Shown here one piece after another: positions 31,301-42,003 of a stretch of DNA of 64,000 bases; within the stretch, counting starts at the first letter, position 1, and each line of letters starts with the position of its first letter. Position numbers and translations under genes: made by a program. The stretch is from Perkinsus marinus ATCC 50983 (Eukaryota; Perkinsozoa; Perkinsida; Perkinsidae): positions 50,622-114,621 of the forward strand of contig NW_003214659.1 in NCBI RefSeq assembly GCF_000006405.1, given 5' to 3'. Under the pieces are notes generated by a model that ran no database searches, had not been told where the DNA came from, and saw only the letters and a list, made by a program, of their open reading frames with translations.

Positions 31301-31625
31301 GCCTCTTCGGGACGTGCTGTTGGTCCCTCTCCCCACCAACATGAACGAGCCGCCAGTCCCGTCGGGGCATCGACCCTGGAGAACAACCCCGGTCGTAAGC
31401 AAGGCCAAAGTGCGCCCGAGCATACGCCACGAGCCGACTAGCTGGCAACTTCCTAACAATAGGGAGACGGCCCTCCAGAGGTGCAAAGCGGACATCCTCT
31501 CACGGGCTGATAGTGAACTCCTTTTCTCCCTGGATTTTCGCCTCTTCCAATAAACACTCCACTGTGAGGCTTATCTCATCCTGGCCGCCTTGTCCCGGTT
31601 CGCCCTTGGCCCCTCGACGTGCCAT
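28313..31625 (-). CDS. Ubiquitin-like/TPR protein, paralogue 2
   Basis: Starts at ATG 31623-31625 (MARRGAKGEPGQGGQDEISL). Order of blocks: LPASRLVAYARAHFGLAYDR and RDWRLVHVGGERDQQHVPKR, an acidic linker (VTSPMAAPQKSIASRAEDVG), then PVEDWLLQSPHVKLRYKAQK, AKAVETYRESLAAADDG, YQMILCLLELQRYDDCVEEA (TPR-like helices), ARSMLGDFLLLSGRVEEAQ, and a C-terminal ALFRLLGSQAGERGWGAAAK with VYGQPVSEHFRPQLKALLGR. Solved introns include 29772-29828, 29941-30036 and 30581-30636, which all carry tRNA-like boxes; 29452-29635, which carries a MITE; and an apparent 31-nt intron at 29257-29287 or nearby. Function unknown. Confidence 0.6.
29459..29604 (-). mobile_element. hAT-like MITE copy 8, in TPR paralogue 2 intron
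   Basis: Begins TAGTGTTGGAGTAGGAATAT, almost the same as copy 6, and ends near GTTGACATTGGACACG. It lies within intron 29452-29635 (donor GTAGTG, acceptor CGGCAG), sense to the gene. No target duplication can be recognised. Confidence 0.7.
29772..29828 (-). other. Intron made of an antisense tRNA-like module (TPR paralogue 2)
   Basis: 57-nt GT-AG intron between ...LLQSPH and VKLRYKAQK. On the plus strand it contains a perfect B box (GGGTTCGATCCCTGG), so the tRNA-like strand is opposite to the gene. Confidence 0.7.
29941..30036 (-). other. Intron with sense tRNA-like module (TPR paralogue 2)
   Basis: On the minus strand the intron begins GTCTGTGTATGC and contains CCCGGGTTCAATTCCCAG, a full B box. 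The acceptor CCCCCCAG joins to PEGSSAKARESIEDEV. Pairing of an acceptor stem is not possible. Confidence 0.6.
30581..30636 (-). other. Intron made of an antisense tRNA-like module (TPR paralogue 2)
   Basis: 56-nt GT-AG intron between ...EGGK and VTSPMAAPQK. The plus strand carries GCAGGTTCGATCCCTGGTG, a perfect B box, and sequence like a D-arm continues into the exon (GAGGTAACTGAGAGC). Confidence 0.7.
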
Positions 31626-31686
31626 CGTCGAATATAAAGCACTGCTCGAATATAAAACACTCATGTAGGAGTTCAGTTGAGACGAA

Positions 31687-31747
31687 CCCCCTGGTGAGGG
31701 CGAATACGAGACACTCCTAGTGTCCTGTATTCACTCTCACCAGGGGG
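31687..31747. repeat. 29-bp imperfect inverted repeat
   Basis: Left arm 31687-31715 and right arm 31719-31747 match at all but about four positions around a 3-nt loop. It sits just upstream of TPR paralogue 2. It may be a solo transposon end, a terminator-like hairpin or an old fold-back scar. Confidence 0.8.
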
Positions 31748-32500
31748 CAAAGACTGCGATGATCTGACGGTCAGATAAGACGACTCCACTGCCCTACTCT
31801 CGAAGACGTTTCCCCCTCCCCCCCAGCCGAGAGCATGGGCGACCCGTCCGTATGTAAGAAGTTACCTCAACGCAAAGGAGGACGAGGAGTTGAAACGGAA
31901 ACATAACAACCTCATGAGTGACGACACAGCACCGATAAGGCTGAGAATATCATTTCAAAGGAATATATAATTTCCCATCCCTGATAGTAAGAGCCCATAA
32001 GGATTCACAGCTTCATGTGATGAACGAAAGTCCATATTCACAAGGTGTACAATAATTTTGAAAGACGAATCTTGCACGCATGCACACTGGACGATACAGT
32101 TCGTGATCCTTTTCACACCCAGAAAAGCCCCACAGGAGAGTACTGCTGACACAACGAGTATTGATCGATGCAGACCTGCAAGAGAGATCTCCTCGAGTAG
32201 TTATTATCAACACAAAACTGGGGATACTCGAAAGCTCAACTGTACACCAGAGGATACAGGCGGCAATAATAGGGTACGCATATAGAGACCCACAAGGAAC
32301 TGTAGGAAAAGCAGATGGTTGCGACCAAGCAGTAATACTGTTGTTGAGGATGGAAGTCTTAGGCTACCATCACAACATCGATTACGGTGTGAAACCGACA
32401 AGCTGTCACGAAGGACAGTGCCCGGATGGGCTCATCCATGGACCTTCTAGGTATAGTAATATACAGTATCAAAATGAAAAACCAAAATCGCATGAGCTAT
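31748..32500. other. No supported gene
   Basis: A plus-strand frame of 128 codons (32161-32547) has no recognised motif. It overlaps in part the end of the minus-strand membrane protein gene and is probably not coding. Confidence 0.35.
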
Positions 32501-32504
32501 ATAA

Positions 32505-33752
32505 TATCGAATTTGGCGTTTTTCTGTGGACAGTTCCTCCTGTGTAACTGCACCGTGAAGGCCAAGGACTTATCCGCAGTTTCACACACTTCAACCTTCA
32601 AACTATGAGAGTCGTCGATCGGGGTCACAACCGCCTGAACGTCTCCTAATACCCAACCACATGTGCGAATAGCTCACCTTCCCATGAGCCGGCTCAGCAT
32701 CAACCTCATCATCATCCTCAGAGGACGTGTCAACAGCTTCCAACACAGTGACAGTGCAATCTTGAACCGGGCATATATTAAATACAGGGCCTCCACTTCC
32801 CTACAGAAATGGCGGCTCTTATCGGATGCGACTGGGCCGCCGCCCTTCTTACTTCACCCTCAGGCGAGTCCGCATACACAGAGTAGAATCGCTGAGTCGT
32901 GCCTCTCGGTAAATTGCTCAAAGGCACCGAGGACTCTCCGAAGTTCCCAACGGTGGACATTGATCTCAGCTGAGAAGATAACAACAATAACATCTATACC
33001 CTCCAGCAGGATACTCAAACATGAGGTGCGAAATCCAAGACTCGTACGATGATTCCTATTCGAAGGTTATAAGACCCCTACAAGGGACCTCAGGACTATT
33101 CTATGACCCTATGTACAAGTACTCACAAGTGTCAGGTACTCCACAGTACACATAAGTACTACGGGTACTCACAAGTACTCCCTATGTACAAGTACTATGG
33201 CTACGACCGGATGCGACGAAGCTTATAGACATGCAGAACCCTCGGGAACATACCCGCAGTTTAGGGGGCTTGTGAGTGGCCTCATCTGTTTCAGGATTAG
33301 CCTCCTCTTCATCAACCTAAAAATGACGCAATCGAAAATCGAACCAACAACCTCACACATGATAGCGATACATACTACCCACTAGCCCAACTCACCACTT
33401 CTGATCCTATCCGCGATCGTGTCAAGGCCCGCTCTCTCGCTCTCTTCCTCGCATGGACACACTCTAGGACAGATAGGTAGATCGCTGCTATGATAGGCCC
33501 AGCCGCCGGGATAGTGAGGAGAAGCACCGAAAACACGTTGGAGCCGTTAAATATAAACCACATAAGCACATATAGCACACCCGAAGCCAACTGTGGCAGG
33601 ATAATGCTACGCCATTGACTGCCAGCTGGGGCGAGCAGTGCCATAAGAGAGAAGCCCACGAATGCGAGGGTGAAGAATATAATAGTGAAGATAAGGGCCG
33701 GCGAGTGAGCTATATCCTCAGCATTGTAGGGACCAAGCGTCTGAATTGCCAT
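32505..33752 (-). CDS. Multi-pass membrane protein with acidic tail
   Basis: Starts at ATG 33750-33752 (MAIQTLGPYNAEDIAHSPAL). Exon 1 has three or four hydrophobic segments (LIFTIIFFTLAFVGFSLMAL, LASGVLYVLMWFIF, NVFSVLLLTIPAAGPIIAAI). A 79-nt intron (33317-33395) joins it to VDEEEANPETDEATHKPPKL. Further downstream pieces read DCTVTVLEAVDTSSEDDDEV and AVVTPIDDSHSLKVEVCETA. The protein is a membrane-anchored, acidic-tailed protein of unknown function. The later exon joins are not fully solved. Confidence 0.55.
33317..33395 (-). other. Intron made of a sense tRNA-like module
   Basis: On the minus strand the intron reads GTGAGTTGGGCTAGTGGGTA, then a CAT-containing arm and GTTGGTTCGATTTTCG (B box), then TTTTTAG. 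The order looks like a tRNA with A box, anticodon arm and T arm, but T-stem and acceptor stem do not pair. The tRNA's own 5' region provides the splice donor. Confidence 0.65.
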
Positions 33753-34299
33753 AACACATTAACTGTTTTTGGAAGGAACAACCATACGACATCAATTGCA
33801 CAAGTGACTCCAGTTACATTCCATCCCGGCACTCTACTCGAGGTAAACACAACAAAAACTAGAGAAACATCGTTGTAGTAGTACATGGAGTCTGCCACCT
33901 TCAATGCTCTCCTTCTTTATGAACAGGAAACCACATCACTACAGTAGACAACCTTGATGTCAACCTCTCCACCCACCTTTCTCCTTCTCAGCTATCATCC
34001 TCAATCGAGCCGGAATAATACCTTCTGAAATAAAGGACTATGTAGTAGCATCCGGTACTATGCGAATAGCATTGCTACTCGTGGAGCCCTCCAAACCATA
34101 CCACCCTTCCCCTAGTAGTACTTGATCAACGCAACACCTTCACACGAGTCACTGGGTTCGCTGTCGCTTTATTATTTCCGACATCGCAACATCAGCAGCT
34201 GCCTTCGCTCGGTCCTTGCCTCTGGCAGGTACTCCAACGCTCTAACACATACAACATTGAGTACCACTCCTTCTTCACTTCAGGCGAACCTGTCCCCCC

Positions 34300-35560
34300 A
34301 CTGCACCGCCCTTCCTTGACGCTTCCTCAAGAAAACGCATCTTAGCATCTTCTGCCCGCTCGATGGCCCGCAGCTCCTCCCTACAAAAAGCCCCTCCTAT
34401 CGGAATGTGACGTAGTAAGAATGCGAATGCATAGAAGTTGGTCTTTCGGACGTTTTAACGCACTTCTTCTACCGACGATTATATCGTGCTCTGCTATTCA
34501 GTAACATATCCCTCCCATTACAAACGGTCAGTTTCCACTTCCACCAACCCCAAAGACCAGTTCGAGTCGGCTTCCTCCATCAACCGCTTTTCAGTAGTCG
34601 ATTCGTGCTGTAACCTATCGGGTATGGTGCCAAACACCTTCGCCACTCGCGACACCGGCCCAGCCGCATCTAACACGATGACGATGATATAAATAATCGA
34701 ACAAATGCCGCCCTACTATCCTCATGGGCTCCCTTGGCCTCCCCGTCTCCCCCCTCCACCACAACATGGTGCCCCATCGCAACGAGCTTCTTGTTCACCC
34801 ACTGCTGCATATGCTTGTCCACCTCCTGCTCCGTCCCAAGCCTTGCTCCAGTGTCCTGGAATGTTCCTAATGAGCAGCAATACACTAGCAACCCTCATTC
34901 TCCTGTAGCAAGTCACGTTTCAATAGTCCCCATTCCTCCTCATCCTTCTCTTCTGGTTGCGATTCTACCTCTTCCACTTCTGCCTCAGCGTGACGATCCG
35001 CGGCAACTCCTTTCGTGCGGGACCTCTCTCGCTGCATTTCCCTGATGGAAAATCCTTTTTATAGTAACTCCAGCAGGCTCACTTGAGGTCGTCTAAGGAG
35101 AGGCTTTCCCCAGTAGAAGAATCCTCCACATCAACCTCGTCCTCTGTAGACCTCTTCCGCCGATGACTCCGAGACACTTTTCGGGCAGCAAACATAAGAG
35201 TGGGAAAATACCCGTCGGAGCTCCCCCGAAAATTGAAGTCTACTATCAACACGATAATCGTCAGAAGCCGCCATGTAACGAAGCTAATCACAATCTTGAA
35301 AAAAGACCTTCCGAAAAAATACTTGCCGCGAATTTTTTGAAAAAGGTAACCACTCTGTCAGCTTTCACTACCCCATACAGGTCTTCTCTAAGGAAGAACG
35401 ACCGAGCCTGAAATCGAGTTGAAAAATTCCTGTACCGCGGGTCCTGGGGACGATGCTCTAAGACGTGCTTAATTAATATGCCTATCAAATGCGGCAACGC
35501 CGGATGAGCTCGAATGTATTGCTCGTCCGACAAGAGCCTCGAAACCTGAAAGCGCCGCAT
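34300..35560 (-). CDS. Charged helical protein, possible DPY30/RIIa-like N-terminus
   Basis: Begins at ATG near 35558-35560 (MRRFQVSRLLSDEQYIRAHP). The segment YIRAHPALPHLIGILIKHVL followed by EHRPQDPR resembles the two-helix DPY30/RIIa docking motif found in ciliary and chromatin proteins (resemblance only). Later pieces are acidic and coiled-coil-like: ARKVSRSHRRKRSTEDEVDV, EQEVDKHMQQWVNKKLVAMG, VSRVAKVFGTIPDRLQHEST and EELRAIERAEDAKMRFLEEA. Exon joins are unsolved and the 3' end is uncertain. Confidence 0.4.
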
Positions 35561-36546
35561 CCGGACCTAAAACGTATCTTACCAGAGTCGACCTCAAGAT
35601 ACGTCATGCATCTTCTGCTGAGTCTGCAGCTCTCTTACATCAGAAGACAAAACGAAAGCGCCTGTGGTCTTCGGGAGCCTCATGACGGTCGTGGGTAATC
35701 ATAAAATGTCCAACATGGACCCAGGAAATCACCCGGCTCTCAAAAATAACGTTCCCAATGAACGTCCCCAAATCCCGCCGAGACTAGGAAAAATGTTCCG
35801 AATGAGCGATTATAATGGGGAAAATCTCGAAAATTGGGCGAAAATATGTTCCTAGCCATTTTGAAAGTCCAAAATTCGTTCCTTCCGGGAACATGTTAAG
35901 TTCCTCGATGACTCCCTGCATGGACCGAGGAGCCTAGCCGAAACCATGGATAGCCGCTCTGTCACTGGAGTGAGAATATCTTGCTATCATTACTCGCAAG
36001 TAGTAACGCAAGAGCCCCGAATCACTTTCTGTAGGAGTACTAGTGGGGTAGAATTATCCAGCTCACCAGGGCTTCTCTCGGATGCGAGAGTTCTGTGAGG
36101 GGAAGGAGTGGGCGCGGCCAATATGTATAACTCCAAGAAAGTATTTTCGTCACATTTTGCAAATTTATGGTATCAAATTTCATGTCGATACACTGTCACA
36201 GTAGTAAATGCAATTTTCGAGAGTTTCACACAAATTTCGGAGGAACCCATGAAACAACAATACCCATTTTCTGACCGCAACGGGAGATGCATGGGTTGAA
36301 TGCAACTAGCTACAACCCTGGTGCTCATTTCTTTAACCTTTCATGACTGCAGTAGTAGTGTAGAGGGACGATGATGCTGTTCTTCGTGTCTCGGAGCGTC
36401 ACGATAATTTCGTGGCGCGTGACGCAAAAGTTCTCCTTCAACTTCTGTGACAACATCATGCCCTCGCCGACTCCTTTTGAATGTGATGTAGTGTTCTTCT
36501 CCTTCTCAGTTGGCTTCTACTTGTTTTCCTTATTCGTACCATTATC
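35561..36546. other. No supported gene
   Basis: Only short frames. At 36405-36420 the bases AATTTCGTGGCGCG recur in two introns of the poly(A) polymerase gene. Confidence 0.35.
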
Positions 36547-37179
36547 ATGCACCGAGTGCCTATACCGCCTCCCCCTCCCCCCTACTGCCTGGCCTCTTCC
36601 TCCTCTAGAGGTTGCATGCCAGCGACTTCTCTTTGCGACCATCAACAACAACAACAGCCGAGCGTTTCCATGCTGGCAAGCAGTCGCGACTTCTCCCATC
36701 GAGTAAAGATGACCGAGAGGCTCCGTAACCAAATTCTGCTCAATTTGGATGCTCACGATCGAGCCCTTTGGAGGCAGGCAGAAGGCCCCGTCTCCACGAA
36801 AGGAATAAGTAGGGGGACGGAGGGATGTTACTTCCGGGAGTGTGCCCCTCCGTATGATCCCTTCCCAAGACGAGGCGGCTGCTATAAAGTGATGCGGAGG
36901 ATCCCAGAGGACCTCAACAACCACCGGAGTAGAATCCCTGGGGGTGGGGGGCCTGGGAGTAACAGCCCGGCTGGAAGGGATGAGATATCAATAATACCCT
37001 TCGGAGTGCTGGCCTGCCTTGAGCTCGACACTATGGAGGAACCTCCGATGCCTCAAAAGGCGGGCAGGAGACGTGGAGGTACAGGGTCGTCATCATCGAG
37101 CACCAGAGGTGGTAGTAGTAGCGACTGGGAAAGGAGTACTGAGGCTAGCAGTTCCTCCTCTGCTGACCTCTCTACATGA
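36547..37179 (+). CDS. Hypothetical low-complexity protein
   Basis: A frame of 210 codons from ATG (MHRVPIPPPPPPYCLASSSS) with Pro, Gln and Ser runs and a Ser-rich C-terminus (GGTGSSSSSTRGGSSSDWER). No domain is recognised. The opposite strand is also open over part of it. Weak candidate. Confidence 0.3.
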   Translation: MHRVPIPPPPPPYCLASSSSRGCMPATSLCDHQQQQQPSVSMLASSRDFSHRVKMTERLRNQILLNLDAHDRALWRQAEGPVSTKGISRGTEGCYFRECAPPYDPFPRRGGCYKVMRRIPEDLNNHRSRIPGGGGPGSNSPAGRDEISIIPFGVLACLELDTMEEPPMPQKAGRRRGGTGSSSSSTRGGSSSDWERSTEASSSSSADLST

Positions 37180-37686
37180 GCTCCTATTGTATGATCTTTC
37201 TATTGGGAAGGGGGCCTTCAACTATTAATCACGACCCTTCACGGTACTATTAGCAGTAACTAGAGGCATGAATAAGACCACCCTTACAACGTACCGTCGT
37301 TCGCTGTTCTCTACTGTGGTGGTCGTAGTAGTTTATTCCTCCTGTACTACTTGTTATTGCTACTCTTGTTCCTCTCCATCCTTCTTCCTCTACTACCCTT
37401 GTCACTATTCAAGTCGAGTACTACTACTATATGGATAAATCCTAAAGTGAAGTTGATGAAGATGATTATGATCATGAGGCTACTATCTACTACTACTTCT
37501 AAAGGCGATGATGTAGTGTGTAACATTTCTAAGAAGCAGATGACCATCCTGCTAACATCATAATTGCCCGATACATTACAACAATGCTGGGGGGAACGCA
37601 GTTCTCCCTTTACTCCATTAATTCTCTCTCTGTTGTGTTTGGCACGATCGCTCCTCGAGATTGACCCCACCAGTTAGCCTCTTGTA
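37180..37686. other. No supported gene
   Basis: Leucine-rich open frames on both strands reflect low-complexity CT and TA-rich sequence, not a recognisable gene. Confidence 0.35.
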
Positions 37687-38409
37687 ATGTCAGTCTATGC
37701 TTCGCCTCGATTCCTACTACACAACTTCGCAGTGCGGACGCTCCTCTGGGCTCTTCTACTAGGTTTCCTGGGTACTCATCAGGAGCTTATACCTTCTACT
37801 GTGATCCGTCCAGGCTTTCCCTTAGTACTCCTCTTCTGTTTATCACCCCCCGTCACAGTGCAGGAACTGCGGGTAGCTGCTATGACCGTCGGGCTGGCCT
37901 TCCTCCTCCAGAGAGTTGCTGCGCTCTTCGACACAGCTCGGCTCGGCCTCCTTGTATTCTCCTTCATCAGAGCGGGATCAGCAGAGGAGTGTGTTAAGTA
38001 CCTCGCAGTGGTCAGTGTACCGAGTAGTACTCCGCCGTCAGTACGTAGACTGGGCGTCTGGTCGTCCCTCGCCTTCGCAGCTTGGGAGAACCTCACTCGA
38101 GTCGACACTCTCCTCACGAACTCCTCCTGGGTTGCCTTTGGTGCGCTGACTATCCCACCTTTAGTGCATTTATTCTGCACTAGTATTGCTATCGACCCGG
38201 ACTCAGATTTCCGCAGGTGGTCATTGCCAGTAGCAGCTATGTGTCACGGCATATACGACCTCGCCGCCCTCACCTACGTGCCTCTATGTCCGGTTATTCT
38301 GTTATGTATTATCCTCCTGAGTGAGGCTAGCCATGCAGTAGGGCAAGGAGTGGAGGAGAAATATCCGAACCGTGTAGGAGAGGAAGAGCTCACGTGTCTG
38401 CCGGTGTAA
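37687..38409 (+). CDS. PrsW-like intramembrane protease family protein
   Basis: Intron-free frame of 240 codons from ATG (MSVYASPRFLLHNFAVRTLL), with six or more hydrophobic segments. It has the motif series of the PrsW (M82) family in the right order: AEECVKYLA (EExxK), AFAAWENL (FxxxE), PPLVHLF (H) and MCHGIYDLA (HxxxD). In bacteria such proteins cleave membrane proteins; eukaryotic roles are unknown. The C-terminus is short and acidic. Intron-free structure differs from most neighbours. Confidence 0.7.
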   Translation: MSVYASPRFLLHNFAVRTLLWALLLGFLGTHQELIPSTVIRPGFPLVLLFCLSPPVTVQELRVAAMTVGLAFLLQRVAALFDTARLGLLVFSFIRAGSAEECVKYLAVVSVPSSTPPSVRRLGVWSSLAFAAWENLTRVDTLLTNSSWVAFGALTIPPLVHLFCTSIAIDPDSDFRRWSLPVAAMCHGIYDLAALTYVPLCPVILLCIILLSEASHAVGQGVEEKYPNRVGEEELTCLPV

Positions 38410-40296
38410 CACTACTGGGGGTGCTCTGCATTTTGTCATGGTAGGAATTAGATTGTTCATTGCCGCCTTGGGCGGGTTTTTGGTCATTTTTCTCTCAATG
38501 ACCTTCGTTGGTATCACGTCGAAGCACCACGTTATAACGGCTTCAGTTTCCTATTCCTTGTAGAACAGGCAGGTGTAACTTTCGAAGTAACTCTTTACCA
38601 TTGATCCGCCATAGGAAGTGCTTGTGTTGTCGGTGACCTCGCTGCGTCCCCTCAGTTCTTATCAACATGGCCAGTTCCAGTCGAATAACAGCCTCACCCT
38701 AGGGGTATATCGGTTGTAGATATGGTCGAGTGTAGAGGCTCATGAGGAGCTGATAAGAGACAATGTAGTACTGACTAGAGCGATTGGACTATCAAAACTA
38801 GAAATTCCAGTCTGGGAAGTTGGAGTTTGATCTCTTCGCTGGCCACTCTGGCTTTAGAAGCTTTTCGGATTCCAGCCTAGATGTGAATTATGTGATCATC
38901 GCTCCAAACACAGGGTATGTGGAGACCTGATGGCGAGTCTTTTCTCTCATCGCCGTCTCGAGACAACCTCGTATTCGGACCAGGCTCCTCGAGAAGCTTG
39001 TAACTGTTCAGTCTGAGCCAGTTTAGGTACGTAGTGATGTGCAAGTAGTGGCAGCGGGGTTACATAGTTGAGATGGCATTTGTAAGAGCGGCTCTGACTC
39101 ACTAGAAGGGCTCGAGTGATTTTTGACGGTTAACTTGAAATGGTTCCGTCGGTGACAGGCGGGGTAGTATATGAGGGGCAGTGAGATACCCGTAAAGTGA
39201 GGCAGAATAGTATGCACTGTAGGGTTGAGGATTTGAGAGACGCCTTCGCGGGTTGCTGAGTTACTAGCAGCTATGGAACCGAAATGGCTCGTATGATGTG
39301 CATATCTATGGGAAGTGGTTGCAGGGGCGAGACCACCCTAGCATGACTTTCGTGATACTTTTTCTCATTATGAATATCCTGAGTTACACAGTAGTCATGG
39401 AAGGAGGCGCAGCCCGTCTAGCGTTCTTATCGTGCGAGTAGAAGAATTACTTGGAATAGCTAACAGGACTCTAGAAGCAGCATAATAGGAACTCCTCCTT
39501 CTCTTTCGAATCGACGTACACGAGAGCTCTCTCAAGACAGGTGTGAACATGTTGTACTACTCCATAACCGAAATTTAGTTCCTTTAGTTTTATTCGAAGC
39601 CTATGCCTCGTAGAGCTCATGTGGCTATCAGGAAAATCGGAAATGATATGTAGTTGTGAGAGTCGAATGACTTCGAGTACGATTCTACTATATCAGCGGA
39701 GCTACAACTGATTGCTTTGGTAGGCTACCAAGGAAGGAATCTACATCTTCTGGTCAGGGTCAGGGTCAAACTTGATTGTAACAGAATCGAATTGTGACAT
39801 ACTTGAATTTTCAAAGTGAAACTCGCTTATAACACTGTCATTCTTGCTTGCTCATTTGTGAAAATTGCACGGCAAAAGGTGCATTACATGAGAAGGGAGG
39901 AGGATGTATGCGAACTATACTCAAAAACAACACTGTGGTATCAACAGCCTCAAATGACATCTAACATTCGCACTTGCTTCGAACACACAGTGATATATAA
40001 ATGAACAACACGCTTCTCTCGACTGGATGAAATCCACCTGAAAATGCGAATTCAATTCAGCCGTAAATTGATTTCTGCTACAAAAACATAAATGAGCTCC
40101 GCCAACGTCTCTCTGGCCTCGTGGGCTTTGCTCGTTTAGATAGACATATGAAAATGAAGTGGATGATAAAATTGAAAGGCTCCTTCATGAGTGATGATCG
40201 TACCTACGTATACAAGTTTCAAGGTCAAAAACTTCCTCGCTTTTGTTTAAGGATCGTCTTCATTTAGCCTACCTTCCCTTTGTGAGCATGATGCAT
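38410..40296. other. No supported gene
   Basis: About 1.9 kb with only short open frames and no repeats that I recognise. It probably holds the 3' flank of the PrsW-like gene and the 3' flank of the convergent secreted-protein gene. Confidence 0.4.
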
Positions 40297-41280
40297 CTAT
40301 CTGCGTGGTATATATTTGTACATCACAAAATTCTTTGTGACATGTCGTACATCAGCGTAAATGAACAAAATCGGTTTATCATCAAAATCGTCTTTAATCA
40401 CATAATGTTTTGCAACGAAGAAGATATGACCACCGATTTTTTCCCTTATGTGTTCGGTCTCCTCTTGGTTCCATCCTTTGAATGTAATAAACGTGCCACC
40501 CTGAGGTCGCGGGCCGAAGAGACTGTATGTAAGGTACATCGGTCCAAATCTGGTGTACAAAGTTGCTTCACCGTCAAAGTTCATCTCGATTTGCCATAAA
40601 TTAAAGTTCTCCCCGCCAAAAATGCAATCAACCATACCCTTTCCATTGAAGCCGGCGCAGCGTGCTTTCGCGGGAACGTCTGGAATTCGGTCTTCAAACT
40701 TCATTAGCTTGCGTGTGGAGTCGTACTTCGTGGAGCCGTACTTCGTGGAGCCGTACTTCGTGGAGTCGTACTTCGTGGAGTTGTACACCAGGAACGTCCT
40801 GAAGGCCGCACCTTTAGCTCGTAATCGAGGTGGGTTTGTTACGATAACCTTGAGAGAAGCTCTTCCTTTCCCGTCCTTCGCGTAGGGGTGATAGTCAACG
40901 AAAGGTAACCCCTCCTTCTCTAATACCGCGTTCGTCATCAAGGGGAAGCAACCTGGCATTTTTCTGATCCTCTTGAAGGCGTTCTTGCTCGAATCAAGAT
41001 AGGTGAGGGAGACTCCCAGTATTCCACTGTCTCCCTTAGCGAACTTGTAAGGTACCGTTTCACTCCCGAAATTACCGGTAAGAGTAGCTGTGCCAAGGCG
41101 GTAGACATCTTCGGCATCAGGTTTTGTACCATCAGACCAGAACCTTATGGACTCGACAGCACATCTATTCGGGGAGGAGTCCGACAAGTACACGGTGCAG
41201 TCGTCAAGAGTATCACAGGTGGCACTGGTCAAAACAACAGTATGTAGAACGAGCGTGATGGTAAGGAGAAGACGAGACAT
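40297..41280 (-). CDS. Secreted protein with KY(D/G)ST repeats
   Basis: Intron-free frame. I choose the ATG at 41278-41280 because MSRLLLTITLVLHTVVLTSA is a good signal peptide; an upstream ATG at 41316 would add 12 residues. The mature protein has paired cysteines (ATCDTLDDCTVY, PNRCAVES, KMPGCFPL, ARCAGFNG, VDCIFGG). In the middle a five-residue unit TKY(D/G)S is repeated four times. No domain is recognised. Lineage-specific secreted protein is the best guess. Confidence 0.65.
   Translation of the reverse strand: MSRLLLTITLVLHTVVLTSATCDTLDDCTVYLSDSSPNRCAVESIRFWSDGTKPDAEDVYRLGTATLTGNFGSETVPYKFAKGDSGILGVSLTYLDSSKNAFKRIRKMPGCFPLMTNAVLEKEGLPFVDYHPYAKDGKGRASLKVIVTNPPRLRAKGAAFRTFLVYNSTKYDSTKYGSTKYGSTKYDSTRKLMKFEDRIPDVPAKARCAGFNGKGMVDCIFGGENFNLWQIEMNFDGEATLYTRFGPMYLTYSLFGPRPQGGTFITFKGWNQEETEHIREKIGGHIFFVAKHYVIKDDFDDKPILFIYADVRHVTKNFVMYKYIPRR
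40717..40785. repeat. 15-bp tandem repeat inside the secreted-protein gene
   Basis: Four copies of a 15-bp unit like tacttcgtggagccg keep the reading frame and encode five-residue repeats. Confidence 0.85.
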
Positions 41281-41316
41281 TCTCGAGGGTGAATAGAACT
41301 GTGATGTGAACCGCAT

Positions 41317-42003
41317 AGTACCACATTACACAAACTTATAGCAACGAATTGTTCCCTGCTACCGTAGTTGTAAACAAATTGTTGACGTCAGAAACAACAT
41401 TACAGCATTGACAACACAAAAAGTGTTAGGTCGCACACTATGGGAATGAACATGAATCATGAGGACCGATGCTTCTTACGTCGAGGAGACGTAGCATAGC
41501 TAGCATCATCAAGATTTTGTCCTATTGCTTCATCGTGGTAATGGTCACTTTCGTCATCAGTAGGCGTAGCGACGGGGTTCCACTAGTAAACAAGAGCAGG
41601 AGACATGGAAGTACTCAATTGTTCTTGCAACAGCGCTCGCCATGCTAATCGATATATGAACTTTGCCAGCCAGGCATAAATAAGTAACTCGTCGTAGGTT
41701 GACATGGAAACTCTTTGTATAACTATTGAGCAATTCTGTCATATTCTTGATTGTTCTCAAATCAGTACAATGCTTCTCGAGATTCGCCGTCTCGTTGTGA
41801 TGAGACGGGCGGAGTAAAACCCAAAATCCGAATGGTACATGTCGCTCCTAGATGGAGGTGGAGGGGGGTCGAGATCATGTGTTGGCCTCGCTACAAGGCG
41901 GTGTGTGGCGGGGCTCTCTCAATGGCTAAGCAAGCCCATATGACCTAACTAACGCTGAGCTCGGATTTAGCGCTGACTCATTTAGTTAATCCTCAGCGAC
42001 CCC
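41317..42003. other. Divergent intergenic region
   Basis: No gene is supported. It separates the secreted protein (minus) from the glycosyltransferase-like gene (plus) and so should contain both promoters; no element is recognisable. Confidence 0.4.

Noticed and set aside
33121-33200. AGTACT-rich stretch as a telomere-like or centromere repeat
   Set aside because: The spacing is irregular and only a handful of copies occur; it is treated as simple local repetition.
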